Assembly (NCBI GenBank): GCA_003508835.1
Contig: PUFA01000144.1
Location: 744,001 to 808,000 of the forward strand
Length of the DNA: 64,000 bases
From: Eonycteris spelaea
Lineage: Eukaryota; Chordata; Mammalia; Chiroptera; Pteropodidae
Reading direction: 5' to 3'
The notes under the pieces were generated by a model. That model was not told the DNA's origin. It was given only the letters and a program-made list of their open reading frames with translations, and made no database searches. The position numbers and the translations under genes are program-made. Positions 1 through 10,985 of this stretch are shown here, one piece after another. The first letter of the stretch is position 1, and the number at the start of each line of letters is the position of its first letter.

Positions 1-349
1 AGGCTTCTGGATTTTTCTATCACATGCGGAGGGCTCTCTGACTGCAACATGAATAGCCCACAGAAGACAAGGAAAAGTAGCATGTCCTTCTTTCCTGAGT
101 CGTTTCACCACTCTCATCTTCACTGCAGCACTCTCTCATCTTCCCCAGGACAGGCCCCATTCCCTCCTACTTGACCTTACCATCATTTGATAGTGTCACC
201 ATCCTCTTCCCTGAAATGCGTCTTTCCTGAGCTTCCACTGTAGTCTCTGAATTCTGTCTCACACATCTCTTCTCTTGCTCTGCGTGCCTCTTATCACAGC
301 TCTTTCAAAATATCCAAAAATCAAAAACTTTCCTAGATGCAAACCAGAT
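1..349. other. Unassigned unique sequence
   Basis: Pyrimidine-rich, moderately GC sequence with no open frame of note and no repeat family I recognise. The CT-rich wording in the middle vaguely recalls L2 but is not good enough to call. It ends where A-rich LINE-like sequence begins. Confidence 0.4.
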
Positions 350-1640
350 GCAAAATAAGATGAAAGAAAGAAAAAAAGCCCTAACAACAAAAAAAATATA
401 AATTATCTAACAATAAACTTAAGAAATGTGCAAGGCCTATATGAGAAACTTGAAAAAATTGAATAAGAAAAAACATTTGAGTACATAAAATAACCTTGTT
501 CTTAAACCAGAAGACTCAGTATTACAAGAATGTTAGTTCTGGTTTACCTAGTAACTCAATTAAATTCTAAATAGTTATTTATTCAGTTAGATAGAATAAT
601 ATGAAAATGCATCTGGAAAAATAAACATGTGAGAAAATGTTACACAAGAGGGGTAGTTGAGGATAACTTAATCTTACCAGATATTAAAATGTATTGCAAA
701 CCTAGTTATTAAAACAGTATAATATTAATGATTGAATAGGCAGGCAGGTGACTGAAATAAAATAAAAATCCAGAAACAAATCCAAAGTTATATGAGAACT
801 CAGTGTGTGATAAAAAGGGCATTCCAAATGATAAGAAATTACTAGAAAAAAACAATAGGAACAAAGAACACGAATATGCAGTTTGAACAGAAAGGTCACA
901 AATAGCCAATAAATATGTGAAAAGATAGTCAACTCCTCTTCTATTAAATAAAATGCAGATTAAAACAATGAGATACCATTTTTAATCTCCAAAAATAAGC
1001 AATTTAAAACTTTGAAAATGCACCATTTATAAGGCAACAAGGAAAAAAACACTCATACTTTTTGTGGCTAAACATATAAATTAATACAACAATTTTGGAG
1101 GACAATTTGGTAACGCCTATCAAAATTTTCAATGTATTTTTCACAGACCTAAAAATTCCATGTCTAAGAATTTGTCCTATGAATTAACACACTTAACACC
1201 ATTAAGAAAATGTTCACATAAGAAAGCCTGCTGGAACGTATCATAACACAATGAACTGCTAATACAACCTAAATGTCTATCAGAGGTTAGGGAAATTATG
1301 GTATCATACTATGGAGTACCATGTAACTGACATTAAGAATGAGTGATTCTAAACACACAGATATGGAAAGATGCCGAAAATATATTGCAATGTGTAAAAC
1401 ACAAGTAACAGAGCAATTTGAACAATATGGCACCACTTGTGTACAATATTAAATGTGTACACATATATCCTTATATATGTAGAGAAAAAAATGTTGATCT
1501 ATATACACAAGAAACCATCCCAGGAGCTCTGGAAAATGGGACACAGGGTGCTTGCTAGAAGGGAAATTTTGCTTTATAACTTCTATACAAGTTTAATTTT
1601 TGCTTTTTTAACTACAAATATGTAGTACTCTTTTGATTAA
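350..1640 (+). mobile_element. Old L1 (L1M-type) fragment, end of ORF2 and 3' region
   Basis: A-rich sense-strand sequence that reads like the last part of L1 ORF2. It has the usual succession of phrases: aligned residues around 'acaaatagccaataaatatgtg', the 'gagataccatttt' block near 970, 'ggaggacaatttggtaa' near 1095, and 'cctaaatgtctatcagaggttag' near 1268, which corresponds to the reverse-transcriptase C-terminal region. All frames are broken by stops and indels, so it is a dead copy. The high divergence suggests an L1ME/L1MC-age insertion. Ends are approximate and I did not find target-site duplications. Confidence 0.75.
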
Positions 1641-1764
1641 AAGAAAAAATAGCATCATTCTAACTAAGTAGATATTCCCTAAAGTTCTGACCACGGATGT
1701 TAAGTTGACTTGGGAGTACAACTTAACCCAACACCAGTGCTATCGAATTGATGACAAAAATGCA

Positions 1765-1885
1765 GAACTTTGCCATCCTTGAGTGGAAAGGACCTTAGAT
1801 ACCATCTAATTAAATTCTTTATTTTACATATAAGGAATCTGAGGTCCCACAGCAAGTTCAGGCAGAGTGAATACGAGAAAATCCT
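1765..1885. repeat. Ancient SINE-like fragment (MIR-related wording)
   Basis: The wording 'gagtggaaaggaccttagataccatctaa' followed by 'ataaggaatctgaggtcccacag' resembles a widespread ancient mammalian repeat whose core is 'ggaccttagagatcatctagt...gaggaaactgaggc'. The copy is short and highly diverged, and the family name is uncertain. Confidence 0.4.
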
Positions 1886-1955
1886 CCCAAATTCTGTCCT
1901 TATTTCAGGTCTTTAATGTACCCCATCCCCCAGATCTCCCAGAGTAGAACATGGT

Positions 1956-2096
1956 AAGATCTGTGCTTCTCACAATGGAATATACAGAAGTCAAATGATA
2001 ATTTGCACTTGAAAATTATATAATTGTATTAACCAACGTTACCCCAATAAACTCAATTAAAAACAAAAACACACACACACAAAGATCTCTGCTTCT
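1956..2096 (+). mobile_element. 111-bp retrotransposed insertion with 15-bp target-site duplications
   Basis: Direct repeats AAGATCTGTGCTTCT (1956-1970) and AAGATCTCTGCTTCT (2082-2096) match at 14 of 15 bases. They flank a 111-bp segment (1971-2081) that contains an 'accccaataaa' block, reminiscent of an L1 3' end, and finishes in an A-rich then (CA)n tail. TSD plus A-rich tail is the hallmark of L1-machinery insertion. The preferred reading is a severely 5'-truncated L1. The family of the 111-bp body could not be fixed by eye. Confidence 0.7.
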
Positions 2097-2239
2097 GGGC
2101 TCTCCGTGGCAGCCACCAGCTCCAGCCAGGCCAGTGTTTCTTCCCAAATGTCCCTACTTCACAACAATAGTTTTGAAGTAGCAGATGTTTCTTTTTCCAG
2201 TGCTTTATTCCTCTCTGCCTGTGCTCCTGTAGTTTCTCC

Positions 2240-2408
2240 CAACTCAAGTATTCTCTACTTTGCACCTTAGAATCACCTGGGGAGATTTAAAAGTTCCCTG
2301 AGACCAGGTCACACTCAGTCAGAATCTTTGGGGGTGTGAAGCAGACCCAGGAGTTTTGTAAGCTATTTGGGTGATTCCAGTGTGTAGCCAAGGCTCCAGT
2401 ATCTCCCT
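2240..2408 (+). mobile_element. hAT-Charlie-type MITE (MER5/MER20 group)
   Basis: The sequence 'ccttagaatcacctggggagatttaaaa', then 'cagaatctttgggggtg', then 'gggtgattccagtgtgtagccaagg' follows the known order of short non-autonomous hAT-Charlie elements of the MER5/MER20 group. Terminal CAG/CTG ends are eroded. No coding capacity is expected. The subfamily was not resolved. Confidence 0.7.
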
Positions 2409-2439
2409 CCACTCTCCTTCTTTGCCAGGAAATGCATCT

Positions 2440-2748
2440 TAGTCCTTAAGACCCTCTCTAGGAATACTCTCTGATCTGACCTTGATCCCCATTTGCCCAG
2501 TGTATCTGTGCTATTGTCCTTTCCACAGGAACTGAGAATAACTTTTCTTGCTCCTGGGGGACTGTAGTAATATCTTACTCTTCTGGTCTGTAATAATGTC
2601 TTGCATTAATATTTTCTTGTCTGTGGTAATCTATTACTTTTCATGTTTGTAAGCTTCTGGGGGACAGCAGTAATATCTTACTCTGTTGGTGTTTATCACA
2701 GGTGATATCACATAGTAAATGCCTAATAAACATTTTCAGAACTGAACT
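2440..2748 (+). mobile_element. L2 LINE 3' end with internal repeats
   Basis: The wording follows the L2 3' untranslated end: 'ttgtaagcttctgggggacag...' then a terminal 'agtaaatgcctaataaacatttt'. The body is unusual because the stretch 2551-2690 holds four diverged copies of a roughly 20-base core of the type 'ctg.agtaatatcttact', the first and last sharing 18 consecutive bases. This looks like local duplication within an old L2 copy. Confidence 0.65.
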
Positions 2749-2779
2749 CCCTCCTTCACATCCCCCGTGAAAGCAATTC

Positions 2780-3060
2780 ATCTTCATGTGGTCTCTCATA
2801 TCACTGCCCTTCCTTTCCAAATCCACTGCCGCTTCATCATCCTCATCTCTACTGAACTATGACCATAACCTTCTGATTAGTCTTTCTTTCTCCATTCTCT
2901 CTCTTCTCCTTTCAGTCTTTCCTGCCATCTTTCTATGTCCTACAGATCATATCAATTCTGCTAAAACTTATACAGAATCAAATCCAAGTTCATCATCACA
3001 TCCTCCAAACTGGCTGAAACTTTTTTCTTTTAGCCAAATTATCTGCACATTGGAAATTAG
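2780..3060 (+). mobile_element. L2 LINE fragment (more 5' segment)
   Basis: The phrase 'actatgaccataaccttctgattagtctttctttc' corresponds to the L2 block usually reading 'ggactactgcaacagcctcctaactggtctccc', and the following C/T-rich sequence is consistent with it. It sits upstream of the L2 3' end at 3630-3865 in the same orientation, so the two may be parts of one copy separated by diverged or inserted sequence (3061-3629, where I recognise nothing). Confidence 0.5.
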
Positions 3061-3629
3061 AGAATATTACTGCATGCCTTTTCAAAGTCATCGTAGAGAG
3101 TTGTGAAAAAGCCTACTTTGGGGCCATCTAATGCTCTAGAGAAATACAAAATTTGCTTGACTTACTGTTTAACATTGAATCTGGCCCAGATTCTATAAAG
3201 TTGAGTGAACGTGTATAAAATTGGCAAGCTACAAATAATTTTTGTCCAGTATAATTGCTAATGAATTATGTCTGGTAGGAAAAATAGCTTCACAGGTTAT
3301 GGCTTCAGTGCCCACTAGAACATTAACCAGATTCATATCTAACTGTGCAGTCTTCTTTCGGCATTTGTTCTTTTATTGATTATAAATACTCTGGTCTCTC
3401 AAATTCTTCTATGAACCTGTTTACTACTCTGCTGGTTCTCTAATTAATGAGATAAATAAATCTTTGACACAGGCTCATTATACATTTGTACAAGAATTGA
3501 TTTCGAAACTTTTTTTAAAATTTCACTTTGGCATCTCATACCAAAACTCAACCACATGGCGTACTTGTCAGTGCAGCTTCATGCCTAGAAGCCTTTGTTC
3601 TCGTCATTCACACTAACTAAAATTTCTCA

Positions 3630-3868
3630 TCTCGACCCCACATCTTTCAAAATCTTTGTTCACAACGCTCCTCTCTGGGAAGGCTTTCCTGATCTCTTAA
3701 TCTAATTTATTCTGTTCTGCTGTGTTCTCATTGCAGTTGGCTCATCTATATTCCTGTTGTGGCAGCTCCTGCTCTGCATTCTACCTCCTCAGTTGCATGT
3801 CTTCCTCCTACCACGGCATCCAGCTCAGTGCCTGACCAATAAATGTTCACTGACTATTTGTTTAATTG
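3630..3868 (+). mobile_element. L2 LINE 3' end
   Basis: Recognised by 'gggaaggctttcctgatctcttaatc', the C/T-rich mid part and the terminal 'cagtgcctgaccaataaatgttcactgactatttg', which is the canonical L2 ending (gtgcctggcacatagtaggcgctcaataaatatttg) with moderate divergence. Non-coding. Confidence 0.8.
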
Positions 3869-4984
3869 GGAATAATCAGTCTTAAGCAACCCACTATTTC
3901 AACACTTGGCCTCAGCCAAAATCTAAGCAATCCAATAGATGATGGCTGGGGCGTTCCAAACTTTAAAAAAAAAAAAAAAAAACCACAGAAGATGATTGAA
4001 ATTGAACAGGCATTTATTGAGCACCTTCTAGGTGCCAAAAGCAAAGATGAATAAGACATGGAATTAGGTGATCCTCTCAGGAGTCACTGAACTTGCTTTC
4101 CAAGCCTTCTGTGCTCTGTTGAAAAAGAAACATTAAATCCTAAATGAGTTACTGAGAGCTGCACGGGCTAAGTTTACCAAGTGTTTTCCTTGGCCTATGG
4201 TGTCTTCCTGAGGTGGAGGCACTAGCAGCCACAAGGGTTCTCAGCCAACTGTGGCTCCCAGCCTCCCTGGGGGATGGGGGGTGGTTGGCTCATGGCGGAA
4301 GGTAGCAGCTGCCCAGTAGGGACCTTATCCAGACCCTGGGGACAGGATATGGGCTAAGCTCAGCCTCAGCTTGGGGGTTCCTTCTGTGGGATTTTTTAGT
4401 AGCCATGTCTTCCAGAGTTCTCTTTATATCCCAGGCCCACAAGCCTGACTCCACGTTTCCCCCAACTGTGCCGAAAGGAACAATTCTAGAGTTGACACAC
4501 TATCCAACTGCATCAAAGAGAAGAGTTGGAGACCTCCCATGTCTCACCAACTTTGCAAAACAGCTCTCCGCTCGCTGCTCTGGGCTTCAAAGGGATGTTA
4601 TGTTTTAATGAGCTGCTGTATAATTAATCAGCCTTTACCCCTCCCAGCCAAAATTACTAACGGAAATAAGCAAACACCCAAAATTTGCTATTTCCCTTTC
4701 CCGATGCCAACAGTGAGGAAACATTCCCATGTAAATCAAGGCTGGGTGTGGATGGGTTCTGGGCTCCAACAAGTCTGCTCTCCAACCTCATAACTCAGAC
4801 TCACTGCAGAGACCTTGGCTCCTCCAGGGCATGTCAGAGGTCACAACCCTGACCTCATCCCTTCGTATCCACTGTGCAGAGGGCATGGCTCTTGGTGCAG
4901 TCCGCATGGGAATGCTGAAGACATTTAATCCATCTGTATTCCCAGGACCCAGCCATATAACCAACTAGGGCCACAGGAAGCCAA
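3869..4984. other. Unassigned sequence with A18 tract and a TAATTA motif
   Basis: Contains an A-tract at about 3965-3982. Just after it, 'catttattgagcaccttctaggtgcc' (4010-4036) is a common ancient LINE/SINE 3' phrase. Around 4600-4650 a repeat-free block has 'tgtataattaatcagcc', a homeodomain-type site, and could be a conserved element. Short frames at 4405-4608 and 4539-4793 show no known domain. Confidence 0.35.
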
Positions 4985-5075
4985 CAGCTTTGAATCTCAG
5001 CTCTGCCTGTAGCTGTGCTGCCTTGGACAAGCTATTTACCTCTCTGTGGCTCAGTTTCTTCATCTGTAACAATAA
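4985..5075 (+). repeat. MIR SINE fragment
   Basis: Core wording 'aatctcagctctgcc', 'cttggacaagctatttacctctctgtggctcagtttcttcatctgtaa' matches the MIR central region on the plus strand. It ends in an (AATAAC)n-like stretch at 5069-5090. Confidence 0.9.
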
Positions 5076-5099
5076 TAACAACAATAATAAACTCTTTAT

Positions 5100-5355
5100 T
5101 GAGAGGCAAATGCAGTGTAATAATTAAGAGTGAGTGCTCTAGAACTGAATAGCCCGGGTTATAACCTGACTCTGTCATTTATTGGTTGTGTGACATGAGC
5201 AAGAGCCTTAACTTCTCTCAGATTCCTTATCTGTAAAATGGGGATGATGATGATGGTGCATACCTCACAGGGTTATTGTGAGCATTAAATGAGATGATAT
5301 AAGGAAAGTATTTCAATCAGTGTTTGGCACATAGCAAGGACTCTTTAATGTTAGT
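5100..5355 (+). repeat. MIR SINE, near full length
   Basis: Starts with 'gtgtaataattaagagtgagtgctctagaactgaatagcccgggtt' (the tRNA-related head), continues with the 'cttaacttctctcagattccttatctgtaaaatggggatgatgatg' core, and ends with 'cagtgtttggcacatagcaaggactctttaatgtta'. It is a well-kept MIR copy of about 250 bp. It is second in a run of three MIR copies. Confidence 0.93.
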
Positions 5356-5374
5356 GGTTCATATTATCATTATT

Positions 5375-5560
5375 ATTACATGATATTTACTACATATCAG
5401 GCAATGAGCTAAATGCCTTAAGGATATTACCTTGTTTAATCTTGACACTAACATTATGAGGTCGTATCTATTTTTACATCTTCATTTTACAGATGAGGAA
5501 ACTGAGACTCAGATGAAGTAAGTTAGTTAAGGTTATAATAACTTGTAATTGTAGGTCTGG
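5375..5560 (-). repeat. MIR SINE, inverted relative to the previous copy
   Basis: 'tactacatatcaggcaatgagctaaatgcctta...gtttaatcttgacactaac...attttacagatgaggaaactgagactcag' is the reverse complement of MIR. Together with the two plus-strand copies just before it, this forms a head-to-head MIR cluster able to fold as a long imperfect hairpin. Confidence 0.88.
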
Positions 5561-6429
5561 GATATTAGCTTTCTATACAACTGCACAACCACCATAAGGA
5601 TTTGAGGTGGCTTAACTAAAGTACAAAGACTGGCACAACAAATTCTCAGCAAATATAATGGTAAGTATTAAAAAAGAAACACAGATGCTAAAGAAATAAG
5701 GCAGAATGCATTTCTAAGTCCTATTCCGGATTCATCTGTGCAGCTCAGACCCAGCCAGAGGAAAGACAGTCTTCTCTTCATAAGGAGGAAGGACCCCAAA
5801 TGTAATGAACAGGAGACTCTGTTGGCAAAACGTGGGTAGAAGTCTCTTCATCTGACACTGTAGTAGTGCCAGGTGCTTTGATTCCATGCCCTACCATGGG
5901 ATTGAAACATGGAAAAATCATTGAACTAACTCATTCAGATGATAGTCTACAGGACTTGAATAGACAGCCACATTCATTTTATCCTTATCAGCCATCTCGA
6001 AATAAAACAGGCCTCCACATCTCTAGCTAGTTAATTAAAATAGCTGGTTTTCATTCTCTTTCCATGTTGCTACACCCAGAAATACATACATCCCTCTCCC
6101 CTTTGCTCCTGCCTAGTTCTGCTTTCCAGCCTTACCTACCTTGACTCAGAAGAAAACGGGTCAGGAGTTGCCAAGGACCAATTTCAAGAACAAAAAGCAA
6201 AGCTCAGAAGGGAGCCTTGAGCTTTCCCAATGGCATCCCTGCCTTGAACCCAGCCATCTACAATGTGCTGTTTTCTAATAAAGCGAACACTCCAGGTTGA
6301 CATTAAATGCTTTCGTGGGGCATAAACACATGCTGACAAAAGAGATGTCCAAAAAAGTGTGAGGCAAGAGTTGAAAAACAATTAAGGTTTTAATCTGGTT
6401 AAATGATTGCCCAAAAGAAAACCAGAGAG
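5561..6429. other. Unassigned unique sequence
   Basis: No recognised repeat, no convincing open frame. The minus-strand frame 6184-6381 encodes no known domain. Base composition is unremarkable. Confidence 0.35.
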
Positions 6430-6860
6430 GTTTTTTAGAACCTTATTTCTGTAATTTCGATTTCTTCCATTTTTATAGCATATAAATAATTAAAATTATG
6501 CCCACAATACATTTGGCTTCATTCAGCAGGCATATTGAAGAATATTACATTTAGTAATTTACATACACCAGAAACATAATACATTAGATTATCCAGAAAG
6601 CTAAGAGCAGCAAGCCAACATGGACTAATCTCTTATGTAACGTCTACAATAGCCGATTGCAGGCACATAAAGAGAGCTTGGATTTTCCTAGGAACCATTT
6701 TCTTGCAAATGAAACATTTAATTATGGAGCTGAGTCCATAAATAGACCGTTACTCTGGGAGGGGAGGATGGATGCAGCTATATTGCTGGATTAGCAGGGG
6801 AATATCTTACAAGAAATTCATCAATGCCATAGATAATTAATTACAGCTCACCTTCTTCCC
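6430..6860. promoter_or_regulatory. Candidate conserved non-coding element, homeodomain-site rich
   Basis: Repeat-free, AT-rich interval with several TAAT-type cores: 'aaataattaaaattatg' (6484-6500), 'catttaattatgg' (6715-6727) and TAATTAATTA (6834-6843). There is no open frame. Dense palindromic homeodomain sites without repeats are typical of developmental enhancers in gene deserts. This is inference from composition only; conservation cannot be judged from one sequence. Confidence 0.3.
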
Positions 6861-9800
6861 ACATAACCATGCCTTTATCAGCCAGCGTTGGGAAAACAGC
6901 AGATGGCCGACCAAATACAGAATGCAATTTTCTGTCAACTCATTACTTACAGAATCATGGATTAGGTACAAGACCCCTGGAAGGTCACCGAGGCCATTCC
7001 CCTGTGTTCAGAACGATCTGCACCAAAATTTTCTTGGTCACACGAGTACCTATCTCCCTTATTCAGAAAGCGTCTCCAGGGAAAGGAATGTCATGCCTGC
7101 AGGAACCTTGAATTCTGGGGACTTTGAGCCCTTCCATTAGGAAATGTTCCCTGAAGATAAATACCCCAGGGCCTTTTTCTTAACATTCGGATCAACGTTA
7201 CCAAGTAGTGCTGAAGGTCCCAGATCTGCTTGGCCTACTGGGTTCTGCTGGGACAGTGTGCTGTAGGCACTCAGGGTCCCTTATTTCATCCTTGCTGAAT
7301 ACCGGCTAGACAGTACAACAAGGATTCTTGTTCCCAGGGTACTCTTATAAAAGATTCAAAAGACAATCTGAAAATTTTCAAAAGGCTTCATGACTATTTT
7401 AAGGTTGTTTACTTAAGATGAAAATATTTGAAAGTTCGCCACTTTATTTTTATCCATATCTATCAGGGTTGCTGGGTTACGCCACAGTCAGTTGTACAGG
7501 GAAAATGAAGTTTCTTTATTCCCCAGAAAAGCTCTTCCTCCCAGGCCCCTGCCCAGCTGAGTAGCTGCAAAAACTTAGACTTCAGAAATAATAGAATTTC
7601 AGTTCTATCCCTTAGAATATGTCCCCTTAGATACTCAGTTTTTTCAAAATTAATTCTTTAGTGGGACTCAGTTGTTTCTTTTTGGATGAATCAATGTATT
7701 TAAATAAATTTTGGTCTCTTGGTTTTCCTCTTCCCTTTTTTTCCCTGAGATGTCTTGATATCTGAAGGGATTATTTTATCCTCTTGCCAGTGGGGGCGGG
7801 GGTGGGGGGGGGAGGAGGAGTTTCTCTGACTACTCCCTGTGAGTTTTTATCACCCAGAACAGATCTGCTCCTTAGAACAGTGACAATAGAGGTGATAATG
7901 ACTAATGGTGCCCTTCTTTTTAGGGTGGGGTTGGGAGTAAAGGGGTACTGTCACTTGAGACCAATATGCTGACACTCACCACTGGAGTATGCGGACCCTA
8001 CCCACTGCAGCCTCTTCACTCTGTCCATGGGCCTCCAGCTTGTTGATAGACCCCCTTGGCACTCCTCACTTTTTCACCCAGTAGGTAAGCCCTTATGGGG
8101 TCCTTGCAACCCACAGTCAGACTGTGGTAACCAGGATCGTGGTCTCTGGTTTTGTAATCTATCCTTCTTTTGTATCTAGCATCCTCCTCACAGTAGCTCC
8201 CAAGACATGATGGAGCCTCTGAGAGATTTTTCCGTTCTCTCCCTCTCTCTCCCCTTCAACCTCCCCTACACACACACATTTCAAGAAAGCACACCACTAG
8301 CCCACTAGCCCAGTGTTCTTCCTCTCCCTCGTGTATATCTGGGTATAGGAGATAGGGACCCAAGGGGGTGAGAAAACAAAGAGCCTTAAGTCTTCTTTCT
8401 CCCTCTCCTCGACCTCGTTCTCCTTCCTACATTAGCCAGTGTAGAGGGGCAGGTTTTCCCTTTTACCCCAGCAGTCTTCCCCCTAACCTGTGGTTGTGAA
8501 CTCATAGCCTAGCCATCATAGCAGAAGGAGTATCCTCAATGGCCTAAATCCTATAAATGTAACAGCTCTTTAACTGCAAATTCACTTGCAACTAAAAACA
8601 CTAAGAACAGAAATAGTTAATTTGCTATCTCAGAATGTACTCTTATTATATTTGGTTTTCTTCTGTAAATCATATGCCTCCCAACCAACTACCTTCATAC
8701 TCACACGAACACACCATCTTGCACACACAACATACACTTGCATGCATGCTCCTTGTTAGCTCAGATAAGAGAAAATGACAGCACCCAGATTCAGACCAGC
8801 AGATTATTCCGGATTACTAACAGACCAGGGAGTAGGGGTAAATCCTTAAATCTTTTTCTAGAAAATCTGTCATCATGATAGAGTCATAAAAATCACGGAA
8901 ATGGTTAGTTCATTCCATTATATTTTTTTCATATCTTGAAGACATAATATTCCAATATTATATCAAATGCTGTCATACAATGTTACCGTTAAACCCCAAA
9001 ACACATAAACATACACACAGAATTTTTTCATAACCAGACCTCAAATTGATATGTTTTCAAATTCCGTTCCCTTATCAGTGGTATCAGAACTCTCAGTTAA
9101 GCCCATATACATCCCCTACTGTATGCACATGGCACATAATAAGCTCTTTAAAAATGTGTAATGAGTCAAACTGAACCCTCAAAGTAATGGCATAGGGGAG
9201 AGGAAGCAACAAATCTTACCCCCTCCTATAGTTTCTAGTAATATGAGATCAAATCTCTTAATCATGAGGCATTTTGTTAGGATTTTTTTTTTCTCAGCTA
9301 TTTATTTACTAGCTTACTTCTCATCATTATGTGGAATACATCGCATTGTGGAGAGATTTATGGGCCAGATTTTAATCTTGGCTGCAGGGCATGCATCAGT
9401 GCTTATCTCTAAATGGAGGTGTGTTTTATGTGGTCATTGTTTCATGTGATCACAGGGCTCAGCCAGCCAAGTGACTGCACAGTTGAAGCCCAGGAGAAAG
9501 AGCAACCTTGGGTGAGTAGAAGGAGCTGTAACAGAGGGCAAAGTGCCTGAGAGAAAGGTGTTTGTTATGAACTCTTAAGCCATGGCACATAAATTCAATT
9601 AATCTCAAACACGGTGAGTGGAAATGAGGAATTTGGGCCTGAGATGTGAAAATCTCATTGGTGTAACAGGTCCCCCAAACCATGGTGCCTCCCTTAGGTG
9701 TGAGCTAGGGAAAGCACATAAACACAGACGCCAGATTCTTTCCTGGAAACCTGATCCCCCCGACTCCCTTCCTCTGCATTCCAGGCTGAGAGAGCAGCTT

Positions 9801-10540
9801 CACGGATGAAACTGAAGGGACACACAAGATGTGGTTTAAAGTTGCCATCGGCAGTGTCTCAGTGACCTCTCCCTGCCCTCTGAGGCCCAGCCAAGCTGGC
9901 TTTCTCATCAGGGCTGTGGGGAGAAGCTGAACTAGGCTCCACTGGCAGCAGCTCCTATTACAGGGACGAGGAAGGCCCTACTTAATGTCCCCTGGGCCTT
10001 TGACACTTGATCCTCAATCACTGTCTTCCACTGACCTAATGAGCCAGAATGTCTTTCAGATTGAAACTATATTTTTTAAATTGAGAGCTTATCTATTTTC
10101 TTCCAGAGAAGACCCATTTTAAGTGACCCTCAACTGTGTTCATTCATTCATTCAATATGTTAATGGCATATTCTACTACATAGGGTAGGTGGCGCTCATT
10201 ATAGGACAGAATTTTCTTAAGGTTTGAATCTATTTTTGCCAAAATTATCTTCAAAGGAGATGTAAGATGATATAAAGAGACAACTGCCCAAACACAGCCT
10301 TAAAGGACACTAGGCCAGGGTCACCCCACTCCTCACGCACCTGGGTTTGGAGGTGAGGAGCATGACTAAGTGGAAAAGCACCCCAGCCATCAGACCACTT
10401 CCCCTGCTAACCTGTGATCATAAATCAGGAAACAGACCACAGCTTGAAGGATGTTCTGGGAAGTCAGGGTGACGTGCTCATGCCAGGTGGCCAGCTCTGA
10501 TCCTGTCTACCCCTCTCTCTAATTCTTTCTGTACTGTGTG
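6861..10540. other. Long unassigned interval
   Basis: About 3.7 kb with few recognisable elements. It includes a G-rich run at 7792-7812, a short L2/MIR-like ending 'tatgcacatggcacataataagctcttta' near 9121-9150, and low-complexity CT-rich sequence near 8230-8260. Small frames (for example 6869-7111 and 9459-9683) have no recognisable domains or codon signature. No rRNA, tRNA or pseudogene seen. Confidence 0.35.
7792..7812 (+). other. G-quadruplex-prone G run
   Basis: Five Gs, C, five Gs, T and nine Gs in a row. With the last run split, this satisfies the four-run G3+ rule with one-base loops. It could form a very stable parallel quadruplex in the plus strand and is a likely site of length variation and sequencing error. 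Confidence 0.6.
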
Positions 10541-10985
10541 TATATATATGAATAGTGTTTCCCAGAAATTTTCGTCCACCCAGAATCTCAGAACGGGAAC
10601 TTATTTGGAAATAGAGTCTTTATAGATGTAATTAGTTATGGATCTCAAGATGAAATCATCTTGGATTTAGGGTAGGCCTTAAATCCAAGGCCTGGTGTCC
10701 TTATAAAAAAAGGAGAGGATGCAGAGAGACATAAGAGAAGAAAGCAATGTGAAGATGGAGCTAGAGATTGGAATATGTCTACAAGACAAGAAATAATAAG
10801 GCTTGCTGGCAACCACCAGAAGCTAGGAAAAAGGCACGGTGCTTTCTTCCTTAGAGAACCCCGAGGTAACCAACCCTGCCAACACCTTGATTTCAGAATT
10901 CTTGACTCTAGAATTGTGAGAAAATACCTCTCTGTTGTTCTAAGCCAGTTTGTGGTCATTTGTTGTTTGGGAGTCGCCAATGTTC
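10541..10985 (+). mobile_element. MLT1-type (MaLR) LTR, MLT1D-like
   Basis: Ordered matches to the MLT1 LTR: 'gaatagtgtttcccag', 'cttatttggaaatagagtctttatagatgtaatta', 'ggtgtccttataaaa', 'caaccaccagaagctaggaa', 'accaaccctgccaacaccttgatttcag' and the 3' 'attgtgagaaaatacctctctgttgttctaagccagtttgtggtcatttgtt'. Boundaries are eroded, so no TSD can be named. The minus-strand frame of 111 codons here is an antisense shadow of the LTR. Confidence 0.85.

Noticed and set aside
5069..5560. CRISPR-like or designed repeat array
   Set aside because: The repeats are ordinary MIR copies in a eukaryotic genome; no regular direct-repeat and spacer pattern exists anywhere in the window.
10645..10980. 111-codon minus-strand frame
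   Set aside because: Entirely antisense to an MLT1 LTR.
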